Below, one piece after another: positions 1 to 8,100 of a stretch of DNA of 26,597 bases (position 1 is the first letter of the stretch; each line of letters starts with the position of its first letter). The translations under genes were made by a program, and so were the position numbers. The notes beneath the pieces are model-generated. The model was not told the origin of the DNA. It did no database searches and was given only the letters and a program-made list of their open reading frames with translations. The DNA is from Bacillota bacterium (GTDB lineage: Bacteria; Bacillota; Clostridia; Lachnospirales; Lachnospiraceae), in the NCBI GenBank assembly GCA_023428885.1, contig JAEYWQ010000009.1:1-26597 (forward strand). The letters are read 5' to 3'.

Positions 1-140
1 ATTTATTAAAGACAGAATAAAGGTAATCATTGTAGGAAAAGAGTTAGGGTATTAGAGATATTAATGTGGAAATTTAGATGATAGTTAATGGATTTTGAAA
101 AAAGAGAATATAGGAAATAGTAAGTAAATAGGAGATTATT

Positions 141-1187
141 ATGAAAAGAATAAAAAAAATTATTAAGATAACTTTGTTTATTTTAGTAATATTCTTATTA
201 CTTGTATTATTTATACCATCCAGAACACCACAGATTAAAGGAAATAATAGTATTGCATCAATTCAGAAAGTTAAAATAGGTGGAATAGACCAGTATATCA
301 TGATAAGAGGTAGAGATAGAAATAATCCAATACTTCTTTTTTTACATGGAGGTCCAGGCTACGCACAAATCTCATATGCAAGAAAATATCAAGAGGAACT
401 AGAGGAAAGCTATGTTGTTGTCAACTGGGATCAAAGAGGATCTGGAATGTCATATTCCTACGATATTCCTAAAGAAACTATGAACAGAGAACAGTTTATA
501 GAAGACGGCAAAGACTTGATAGACTATTTATGTAAAGAATATAACAAAGAAAAAATATATTTAGTCGGTCATTCTTGGGGAAGCGAGTTAGGCTTATACA
601 TAATAGACCGGTATCCGGAAAAAATCACAGCATTTATAAGTATTGGACAAGTAGTAAATGGGCTTGATAATGAAGTGGTTTCTTATGACTTTGTTTTAGA
701 GATGGCTCAAAAGGAGAATAATGAAAAGGCATTAGAAGAATTAGAGAAAATCGGACGACCTCCATACGTAAACATAGTTAAAGATACAAGTACTCAAAGA
801 AAATGGCTTGATAAGTATGGAGGTGTGGAAAGAAAAATAAATTCTTTAAAAGATATCATTTTCTCATGTTTCTTTTCTCCAGAATATACAGGAATAGATG
901 GAATTAAATTTGCTTTGGGGAATAAATTTACCGCAGACACCATGTGGGGGCATAATGATGATGTAGATTTCATAAGGGATTTACCTGAAGTGAAAGTACC
1001 TATTTACTTTTGTGTAGGTAGATATGATTATAATACTCCTTCTATTTTAGTAGAGGATTATTTTAAACATATAATCGCACCTACAAAAGAAATTATATGG
1101 TTTGAAGAATCAGCACATTTCCCTCATTTTGAAGAAGTTGAAAAATTTACTCAATTAGCGATACGGATCAAAGAAGATAATGAATAA
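141..1187 (+). CDS. alpha/beta hydrolase, prolyl aminopeptidase-like, membrane-anchored
   Basis: A 348-residue serine hydrolase of the alpha/beta fold, closest in style to the proline iminopeptidase (peptidase S33) group. Residues 5-25 form one hydrophobic segment after a Lys-rich start, so the enzyme is probably tethered to the membrane with its catalytic domain outside; a signal peptide is the alternative. HGGPG at 69-73 is the oxyanion-hole motif typical of prolyl aminopeptidases. DQRGSG lies at 97-102. The nucleophile elbow GHSWGS gives Ser145. Asp296 (GRYD) and His326 (ESAHF) complete the triad. AGGAG lies just upstream of the ATG. No operon partner is visible, and a hairpin follows the stop. 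The substrate cannot be inferred; aminopeptidase activity is only one possibility within this family. Confidence 0.85.
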   Translation: MKRIKKIIKITLFILVIFLLLVLFIPSRTPQIKGNNSIASIQKVKIGGIDQYIMIRGRDRNNPILLFLHGGPGYAQISYARKYQEELEESYVVVNWDQRGSGMSYSYDIPKETMNREQFIEDGKDLIDYLCKEYNKEKIYLVGHSWGSELGLYIIDRYPEKITAFISIGQVVNGLDNEVVSYDFVLEMAQKENNEKALEELEKIGRPPYVNIVKDTSTQRKWLDKYGGVERKINSLKDIIFSCFFSPEYTGIDGIKFALGNKFTADTMWGHNDDVDFIRDLPEVKVPIYFCVGRYDYNTPSILVEDYFKHIIAPTKEIIWFEESAHFPHFEEVEKFTQLAIRIKEDNE

Positions 1188-1198
1188 GATATTATGTG

Positions 1199-1235
1199 AA
1201 TGATGCAAGCAAAGAGGTGCTTGCATCATTGCTTT
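1199..1235 (+). terminator. hairpin terminator after hydrolase
   Basis: A perfect 13-bp inverted repeat, 1199-1211 against 1218-1230, with a 6-base loop, begins 11 bases after the hydrolase stop. The tail is only partly T-rich (GCTTTCT), so termination may be incomplete. Confidence 0.65.
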
Positions 1236-1261
1236 CTAACGTATCTTAGCAAATTCTAATC

Positions 1262-1288
1262 TTGCATAGAGAAAATCTATGATATAAT
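1262..1288 (+). promoter_or_regulatory. extended -10 promoter for coiled-coil gene
   Basis: TATAAT at 1283-1288 is preceded by TG one base upstream (TGATATAAT), an extended -10 element. The best -35 candidate, TTGCAT at 1262-1267, is weak and spaced 15 bases away. The start codon follows about 30 bases later with AAGGGGGAG as ribosome binding site. Confidence 0.55.
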
Positions 1289-1319
1289 TACCAATAGTTA
1301 ATTAAGGGGGAGAATATTT

Positions 1320-2258
1320 ATGTATAGTGAGATCAATGATGAGTTACAAAAAGCCCAAGAAGGAATGTTATATCATCAAAAGCTGCTATCCATGCTTAAG
1401 GATTTAAGGGCACAAAAGAATACGCTGTTAAAGAAAGTGGATACATTGAAAGAGCAGGCTGAGAAAGAAGATTTGGATGTAGAATATTTAGAGGGGAAAA
1501 GTATAAGCCATATCTTCTATACTATCTTAGGAAATCTAGACAAGAAACTAGAAAAAGAGCGGGAAGAAGCACTGGTTGCCCGACTAAAATATGACCAAGC
1601 CTGTTTGGATTTAAGTAATGTTGAATATGAGCTTTTTCACTTGGAGTTAGAAGCAGATAAAAATAGGGATTGGGAAAGGATATATCAAAGACTCTATAGT
1701 GAAAAGAAGGAGCAATTAATCGCATCTGGATCAAAACTAGGAGAAGAAATTCTAAACCTTTTCCAAAAGATAACGGCTCTTAAAAGTTATGAGAAGGAAC
1801 TTAAAGAAGCTATTGCAGCAGGAGAAGGTGTGTCCTACCACTTAAAATCAGCATCTGAAAGTCTAAAAAGTGCTGAAGGCTGGGGAACATGGGATCTTAT
1901 CGGAGGAGGATTGATATCGGATATAGCGAAGCATTCTCATATTGATGAAGCAAAGGAGTCAGTATCTAAGGCTCAAACAAAATTATCCCATTTTCGTAGT
2001 GAGTTAGCTGACGTGAAAGTAATGAGTGAGCTTTCTATTGAGATATCAGACTTTGCAAAATTTGCGGATTTCTTCTTTGACGGCTTATTTGCTGATTGGC
2101 ACATGCAGTCTAAGATAAAAGATTCTCTAGGGAGTGTGGAAAGAACTAAAAATCAAGTGGATGCAGTGCTTGTAAAGCTACAGCTTATGAAGAAGGAAAC
2201 CATGGACAGGATTAATTCTATGGAAAAAGAAATCAATCACATAATCACCCAAGCTTAA
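1320..2258 (+). CDS. coiled-coil protein of unknown function
   Basis: A 312-residue protein without signal peptide or membrane segment, so probably cytoplasmic. It is rich in Glu, Lys and Leu, and most of its length (about 1-170 and 200-310) looks like long helices with coiled-coil potential. A distinctive non-helical centre near residues 188-208 contains GWGTWDLIGGG followed by KH and a conserved-looking acidic patch. I have an impression of this motif in other Firmicutes hypothetical proteins but cannot name a family or function. AAGGGGGAG precedes the ATG at good spacing. It stands alone, with its own promoter upstream and a methyltransferase gene 75 bases downstream. Confidence in the gene is high; the role is unknown. 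Confidence 0.8.
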   Translation: MYSEINDELQKAQEGMLYHQKLLSMLKDLRAQKNTLLKKVDTLKEQAEKEDLDVEYLEGKSISHIFYTILGNLDKKLEKEREEALVARLKYDQACLDLSNVEYELFHLELEADKNRDWERIYQRLYSEKKEQLIASGSKLGEEILNLFQKITALKSYEKELKEAIAAGEGVSYHLKSASESLKSAEGWGTWDLIGGGLISDIAKHSHIDEAKESVSKAQTKLSHFRSELADVKVMSELSIEISDFAKFADFFFDGLFADWHMQSKIKDSLGSVERTKNQVDAVLVKLQLMKKETMDRINSMEKEINHIITQA

Positions 2259-2333
2259 AGGGAATTCGATTTTAGTTTTATTGGTTGGGAGATTGCTATG
2301 GGTTAAAATTATGCATAAGGGAGAACATATGAT

Positions 2334-3119
2334 ATGGATAAGAGAATTGAAATAATCAATGGCTTTTATAGCCTAATTGATGAGGATGGGAGATTATCAG
2401 CAAACAGGCATGGACAGCTTGAATTTTTGACTACTATGACTTATATTCACAAATTTATGGGAGCAGGTTCTAAAATCCTGGAGGTTGGGGCAGGTACTGG
2501 TAGGTATTCCATTGCACTTGCTAAGGAAGGCTTTGAAGTGAAGGCTTTGGAACTTACTCAGCATAATGTAGATATCCTTAGACAGAATTCACATGGTATA
2601 AGCAATATTGAATCTTTTCAGGGGGATGCTCTTGATCTAAGCAGATTTGATGATAATACATTCGATCTGACTCTGCTTCTTGGACCTATGTACCATCTTT
2701 ATGATGAGAAGGATCAACACAAAGCTATTGATGAAGCCATCCGAGTCACCAAAGAGGGTGGTGTGATCATGGTTGCTTTCTTGTCGGTTTATTCGATACT
2801 TTATAGTAACTATCTGCAAGGGAATCTGCGTGATGGTATTAATGAGAACTTTGATAGCACATATAAGGTAAAACATTTTGAAGAACAATTATTCACTGGA
2901 TTTGACATAGTTGACTTTGAAAATTTATTTCAGAACAAGAATACAGAGTATATAACAACGGTAGCTACAGATAGTATTCTGGAGCTTGTCAAACCAAGAA
3001 TCGACTTTCAGATGTCAGATGAGGAGTTTGACATTTTTGCGAAATACCACTTGAGCAAATGTGAGAAAAGGGAACTGCTTGGCTGTTCAAATCATCTGCT
3101 TTATATTTGCAAAAAGTAA
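2334..3119 (+). CDS. class I SAM-dependent methyltransferase
   Basis: A 261-residue Rossmann-fold methyltransferase. Motif I (ILEVGAGTGRYS, residues 48-59) binds S-adenosylmethionine, Glu73 at the end of strand beta-2 would contact the ribose, and a GDALDL segment near residue 98 is motif II. LLLGPMYHL near 115-123 is motif IV. The core matches the Methyltransf_11/25 type; the C-terminal 90 residues are less typical and may set substrate choice. AAGGGAG at 2318-2324 fits the ATG at 2334. Another ATG at 2329 is out of frame and stops quickly. No neighbour identifies the methyl acceptor, so small-molecule, RNA or protein substrates all remain open. Confidence 0.82.
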   Translation: MDKRIEIINGFYSLIDEDGRLSANRHGQLEFLTTMTYIHKFMGAGSKILEVGAGTGRYSIALAKEGFEVKALELTQHNVDILRQNSHGISNIESFQGDALDLSRFDDNTFDLTLLLGPMYHLYDEKDQHKAIDEAIRVTKEGGVIMVAFLSVYSILYSNYLQGNLRDGINENFDSTYKVKHFEEQLFTGFDIVDFENLFQNKNTEYITTVATDSILELVKPRIDFQMSDEEFDIFAKYHLSKCEKRELLGCSNHLLYICKK

Positions 3120-3158
3120 TCAGTAAAGTAAATAATTGTGATTAAGGAGGTGATACCA

Positions 3159-3506
3159 ATGTTATTCATAGAATACCCAAAATGCTCTACCTGCCAAAAA
3201 GCTAAAAAGTGGTTGAATGAGCATAATATCATGTACGATGACCGTCATATTGTGGAGAGCAATCCTTCTTATGACGAGCTAAAGGAATGGCATGAGAAAA
3301 GTGGACTTCCTCTTAAGAAATTTTTCAATACCAGTGGTTTGTTGTATAAGGAGATGCAGCTAAAGGACAAGTTGCCTACCATGAGTGAAGAGGAACAACT
3401 AAAACTGTTAGCTAGTAACGGAATGCTGGTAAAGAGGCCACTTATTGTAGATGGAGAGATGGTGCTTACAGGCTTTAAAGAGGCTGAGTGGAGTGAAAAG
3501 ATATAA
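3159..3506 (+). CDS. ArsC/Spx-family thioredoxin-fold protein
   Basis: A 115-residue protein of the ArsC-like superfamily (YffB/Spx type). The redox motif CSTC at residues 9-12 sits after the first strand, and the KRPLIVDG segment near residue 93 is the usual cis-Pro/substrate loop region. Length matches the family (about 115). The start is taken at ATG 3159, not the GTG at 3138, because a near-perfect AAGGAGGTGATA binding site at 3144-3155 lies between them. Other arsenic genes are absent, so true arsenate reduction is unlikely. It probably acts in thiol redox chemistry; a regulatory Spx role is less likely, though not excluded. It follows the methyltransferase closely and ends in a strong terminator, so the two may be co-transcribed. 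Confidence 0.85.
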   Translation: MLFIEYPKCSTCQKAKKWLNEHNIMYDDRHIVESNPSYDELKEWHEKSGLPLKKFFNTSGLLYKEMQLKDKLPTMSEEEQLKLLASNGMLVKRPLIVDGEMVLTGFKEAEWSEKI

Positions 3507-3518
3507 TAAGGCTGATAG

Positions 3519-3566
3519 AAGAACCATAATGATTTAGCATGTGCTGATCGTTTATGGTTCTTTTTT
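3519..3566 (+). terminator. rho-independent terminator
   Basis: An 11-bp stem, 3519-3529 against 3552-3562, with a loop that contains a nested AGCA/TGCT pairing, runs into six Ts. It closes the methyltransferase and ArsC-like unit. Confidence 0.85.
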
Positions 3567-3599
3567 ATCAATAGAAAATAGCGTCATATATCCTATTGA

Positions 3600-3735
3600 A
3601 TAAAAGCCCTTCGGGTATGATGCGCAGCTTCGCGCACGGAACAAAAGTGTGCTCTTACGTTAAACTACATGGCGAGAGTATGCGAAGCACACTTTTGCTC
3701 TTCTTTGTATACAAAAGGAAAAGGAGATTTCCTTG
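3600..3735. repeat. intergenic hairpin-rich element, copy 1
   Basis: Non-coding stretch with stacked dyads: CCC-TTC-GGG at 3607-3615; a 5-bp stem 3621-3625/3632-3636; a perfect 11-bp inverted repeat 3642-3652/3687-3697; a 12-bp palindrome at 3704-3715; and AAGGAAA/TTTCCTT at 3715-3721/3728-3734. Positions 3638-3691 align with 23068-23119 over about 52 bases, which makes this part of a dispersed family. An open frame across it starts with TTG, lacks a ribosome binding site and has no protein character. Confidence 0.6.
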
Positions 3736-3763
3736 TGAAATACATTGCATAGTATGTTATAAT
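3733..3763 (+). promoter_or_regulatory. promoter upstream of exonuclease gene
   Basis: TATAAT at 3758-3763 with TG at 3755-3756 is an extended -10. TTGTGA at 3733-3738 could be a poor -35 with 19-base spacing. It would give a leader of about 190 bases before the exonuclease start; nothing recognisable was seen between 3770 and 3945. Confidence 0.45.
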
Positions 3764-3960
3764 TATGAGGAGATCCGTAATTATCAACTAAGTTATTCTC
3801 ACGTAGTAATTCGTTATTACTTGATAAAATAGATCAGAAAAGAAAAACGACTTGCTCAGTTCATAAGTTTAAGTATAGTATATTAAGAGATAGTTTACAT
3901 CTTAGATATAGTTAAGCAAAGAGTACAATAATTATTAATAAGGTACAAGGAGGAAAATCA

Positions 3961-4788
3961 ATGAAGTTTATTTCATGGAATATTGATTCATTAAATGCAG
4001 CATTAATCGGTGCTTCAGACCGTGCTATTTTATCCCAAAATGTATTAAATACGATTTTAGAATATGATCCAGATGTCATTGCCATTCAGGAAACAAAGTT
4101 ATCAGCTGACGGTCCTACAAAGAAGCATCTAGAGATTTTGGGGGATAAGTTTTCAAATTATGAAATTGCTTGGAATAGTTCAGTAGAACCTGCACGTAAG
4201 GGTTATGCTGGTACTATGTTTCTATATAAGAAAGAGTTAACACCATCTGTTAGTTATCCAGCAATAGGGGCACCAGGTACCATGGATGTTGAAGGCCGTA
4301 TCCTTACATTGGAATTTGACAATTTCTTCATTACACAGGTTTATACTCCGAATGTAGGGGACAGTCTGAATCGCTTGGATGATCGTCAGATTTGGGATAT
4401 GAAATATGCTGAGTATCTAGAAGAGCTGGATAAAGAGAAGCCAGTCCTTGCAACAGGAGACTTTAACGTAGCACATACAGAAATAGATTTAGCCCATCCG
4501 AATACTAACCGCCGTTCAGCAGGATTTACAGATGAGGAGCGTCAAGGGTTTACCAATCTATTAGAAAAAGGATTTACGGACACATTTCGCCATCTTCATG
4601 GAGATGTGACAGGTATCTATTCTTGGTGGGGCCAGCGTGTGAGAACTAGTAAAATTAATAATTCTGGCTGGAGGATTGATTATTGGTTAGTAAGTAATCG
4701 TATTGCAGATAAAGTTATGAAATCTGAAATGGTTGATTCAGGTCCAAGACAAGATCACACTCCAATATTACTGGAAATCGATTTATAG
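3961..4788 (+). CDS. xth: exodeoxyribonuclease III family AP endonuclease
   Basis: A 275-residue Mg-dependent endonuclease/exonuclease/phosphatase-fold enzyme, at the usual length for ExoIII/ExoA. It cleaves DNA 5' to abasic sites and trims 3' ends in base excision repair in the cytoplasm. All family signatures are present: WNIDSL from Trp6/Asn7, metal-binding Glu44 in QETK, catalytic Tyr128 in YTPN, GDFN at 166-169 (Asp167, Asn169), SWWGQR at 221-226, GWRIDY ending at 241, and DHTP with Asp265 and His266. ACAAGGAGG stands at ideal distance from the ATG. It is monocistronic, between two hairpin-rich spacers. Confidence is very high; exoA is an equally used symbol in Firmicutes. Confidence 0.96.
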   Translation: MKFISWNIDSLNAALIGASDRAILSQNVLNTILEYDPDVIAIQETKLSADGPTKKHLEILGDKFSNYEIAWNSSVEPARKGYAGTMFLYKKELTPSVSYPAIGAPGTMDVEGRILTLEFDNFFITQVYTPNVGDSLNRLDDRQIWDMKYAEYLEELDKEKPVLATGDFNVAHTEIDLAHPNTNRRSAGFTDEERQGFTNLLEKGFTDTFRHLHGDVTGIYSWWGQRVRTSKINNSGWRIDYWLVSNRIADKVMKSEMVDSGPRQDHTPILLEIDL

Positions 4789-4901
4789 TTTCCAAGATGA
4801 AGTACCTAATATTAAGCACCTGATTGGGATAATTATATAGTATTATGTGAAAGCAAAATGATTAGATGTCAAATGGACAGTTAATTTGTTCACCTGTCAT
4901 C

Positions 4902-4975
4902 ATGCAAACTTGCTTGCATACATGGAAACACGCACGCGAATCGTCGAAACTCGCGTAGCGTGTTTCTTTCGTTTA
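4902..4975. repeat. intergenic hairpin-rich element, copy 2, possible terminator
   Basis: A 15-bp stem with one bulged base, 4925-4939 against 4951-4966, followed by TTCGTTT, about 135 bases after the exonuclease stop. It is preceded by a small ATGCAA/TTGCAT dyad at 4902-4919. It could terminate the exonuclease transcript. The general design recalls copies 1, 3 and 4, but I do not see shared primary sequence. The rest of 4789-5060 shows nothing recognisable. Confidence 0.5.
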
Positions 4976-5064
4976 CAAAAGTTTACTCTTGAAGCGTCAC
5001 ATTTACCATTCAGGCAGAAATCCACTACAATTCAGGAAAGAAGCGGTCTTTATGGCAATTTTTA

Positions 5065-5073
5065 TGATATAAT
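5065..5073 (+). promoter_or_regulatory. extended -10 promoter for SLH giant protein
   Basis: TGATATAAT at 5065-5073 is an extended -10 hexamer with no convincing -35. It would give a leader of about 100 bases before the ATG at 5179. GAAAGGAG precedes that ATG. Confidence 0.5.
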
Positions 5074-5178
5074 GTCGTTAAAATAGATAAGATGTGTGAT
5101 GTAATATGCTATGTGTTAAGCGAATAGCCCACCTCACCAGCTCAAACAAATCAAAAGATTGAAAGGAGAACAAACAAG

Positions 5179-8100
5179 ATGAAGAAACGGCTCGTAAGTC
5201 TTTTCCTCTGCCTATGTATGCTGATTACTATGTTTCCAACCACGGCATCTGCAGCGCAGAGTAACAGCTTGAGTACAGCAAGACAAACTACTAATGAAAA
5301 GCCAGATAAATCTTTTACGGATGTAAAAAAATCCGACTGGTTTTACAACGCAGTAGAGTATACACAAGAGAATGGATTTTTCTCTGGTACCTCATCAAAC
5401 ACATTTGAACCAAATAGAACCATGACCCGCGGTATGTTTATTACTGTATTGGGGCGTATGGCAGGGGTGGATACCACAAACTACAAGGGTGAATCTACCT
5501 TTTTGGATGTGGCAACAGATGCCTACTATGCACCATATGTGGCTTGGGCAGCAAAACATGGTATAGCATTAGGTGTTGGTGACGGTAAGTTTGCACCTAA
5601 TAAACTGATTAATCGCCAACAGATGGCTGTATTTTTAGTTCGATATTTTGAGACCTTTGATGTAGATTATGAAACCGGGGTTAAAATCACCACGACTCCA
5701 GCAGATATAGATAAAGTTTCCAAGTATGCTAAGGATGCCGTATTGAAGTTGTGGAAAAACGGCTTGTTAGTCGGTGATGGAGTTAATTTTAATCCTTTAA
5801 GCAAAGCCAGCCGTGCACAGGCTGCAACCTTATGTATGCGGACAGATAAGGCTGTAGAGATATGGTATAAGGAACCAGGTGTACCAAAGAGCGTAACACC
5901 GACGGTCACACCTTCCATCAGTGACAGCTCTTCTCCTGGCAATCCTTCCGGTGGTAGCACCAAAGTCTATTATAGCGTAACCTTGAACGCAGGGAAAGAA
6001 TCTACTACCAAGCTCTATCCAATAGGAACACTTCTTAATACTATGCCGGTCCCTGCTCAGGAGGGTGGAATGGTGTTCCTTGGGTGGTATTATGATAGTG
6101 CTTTAAGTAACATGGTGGCTAGCACCGATACCCTTACAAGTAATGTAAACTTATATGCGAAATTTACAGAAGCCGTGTTACTGACTGAGGATGGCCAGAT
6201 CAACTTTGTGACCGAGATGGAAGCTACTGAAGATTTCACGATCACAATGAATGCGGATAGAACACCTGTTTCGGATACGGATTTTATCTTCCGAAACATT
6301 ACAGACCCTTCATTGACAGACGGATCACCGGATGTGGAGCAGGAGACTTTAACGGTTAACGGTAGCTCAGGCAATTTTACGGTTGCTTCTGCCAATGGCG
6401 GCTTTACTCCTGGGCATACCTATCAAATCCAATTGCTAAGTGATGAGGTAACTTTTGATGGTATGCGAGAAGAAATACGGTATTATAACTTCATAATTCA
6501 GAAGAATGAAGTTATGAAACTGACACTTAACGATGAAATTAAGTATATTGATGCATTTGATTTATCGGAAACCGACCGTAATAATGTATTACAATATGCC
6601 GGATTGTATCAAGCAGTTACTGATGCCCAAGGCGAAACCACCTATACTTCTAGCAGTGGTAGCGGTAGTTTTAACTACTCTGGTAGTGGAATCGTGGTAG
6701 GAGACACAGTAGCCGTTTATACCAATGATAAACCTGATAAACGTACCGTTGAGGATAGTGGTTCTGTAGCCTATATCAAGATTACAGGCATTGACGGCAC
6801 AACATATTATTATCAGTCTGCCGATTCGGATGACGTGCTGTTTACCCCTGATCTACTGCCTATCGATTTGGACACAGATGCTGGTGATATGTTACCAGGA
6901 GTTACGTTTGACAGCAACGGTAGCATAATGAGTGGTAGCTTAACAATTGACACAAATCAGTTGGATTTTAATGATGGAAATTACGCTGAAATGGGTCTTG
7001 GTGAAGATACGGTAGTGGAGCCAGGTGATTATCTAAGCTTCTTTACCGGCGTTTTTGGTACAAGTGCCCAACATAAGGGTTATGGTATTATTAAATCAGT
7101 TATTCCTAGTGGTTCTAGCACTACGATTATTTATAGTGTAGTAAGTGAAGAAGACGTACTGTCTGCCATGGAGTTGTACAGTGAAAGTGAGCTGACCGAA
7201 GATGTAGTCGAAGAAGCTTACGATGAGCAGCTCATCCGTGCAGAGGTGGAGTCCCAGTTGAAGTCCAGCGGCTTTATTGAAGAGGCTGGTGAGTATCTGG
7301 CTAGTCTGGCTATCCAGACGGACGAGGTCAAGGAGATCTTTGGAAGCCAAGATGGCTTAACCCTGTCAGACTATATTGTTACCTATAGTGATGGTACTCC
7401 AGTGAGTGGAGATGATTTGGCACTTATGGGCAACATTGTGGATAAAGAGGGTGGTGTTGATACAAGTGTATCCGTTTCTCCTCGTCTTTCCCATTTTGAA
7501 GGGAAAAAAGGTGTCCGCGTAGAAGTAGCAGTGACATACAAGTTTGATATAAAAAAATCCGGCTCGAATAAAAAGGTAGAAGTTGAACTAACAGCCTTCT
7601 TTGAGCAGGAAGTTGTTTTTGGTTTCAGCGTTAGCGGAGGAGCAGTTTGGAAATGGAAATGGATATTCCCTTACATTGCTGACTACCGTATGACAGGCAA
7701 TATAGACCTTGGAACCTATACTGGTGTGGGCATCACTGCCACAGCCCAATTAGATGAAGAAGAAGAACCATGGGGTATGCCATGGCCGAAAAATGCCAAA
7801 GAAGCACAGGCATCTAAAAAGATATTTAGTCTTAGTGAGTCCATCAAAGAAATGATGGAGGAAGCAGAGACTGTATTCCCAGAAGCTGAAGCCTCAGCTT
7901 CCGGTGGCCTAGCTGAGAAGTATGCGGAATTCATGGAGGATGCCAACGAGAAGTGGACAGATCTTTTTGTAGTAAACTTAGTCGATCTGCGTGGTGCAGT
8001 AGACCCACTTCATATTCTGGCTTATGGTATCCAAGTGGACTTTGTAGTGTCAGCCAATTTAAATGTGGCCATTGGTATGACCTTCCAGTATGAGAACTCC

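Noticed and set aside
3138..3158. GTG start seven codons upstream for the ArsC-like gene
   Set aside because: The strong AAGGAGGTGATA site lies between GTG and ATG, so ATG 3159 is the start.
3159..3506. True arsenate reductase
   Set aside because: No other arsenic genes are near, and the CSTC motif is the generic YffB/Spx-type pattern.
3600..3735. CRISPR array or insertion sequence
   Set aside because: The repeats are inverted dyads, not spaced direct repeats, and no transposase is present anywhere in the window.
3596..3832. 78-codon open frame over the intergenic hairpin element
   Set aside because: TTG start, no ribosome binding site, and its sequence follows the dyads of a repeat element.
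4886..5086. 66-codon open frame upstream of the SLH giant gene
   Set aside because: It crosses the hairpin and the extended -10 promoter, has no ribosome binding site and no protein-like composition.
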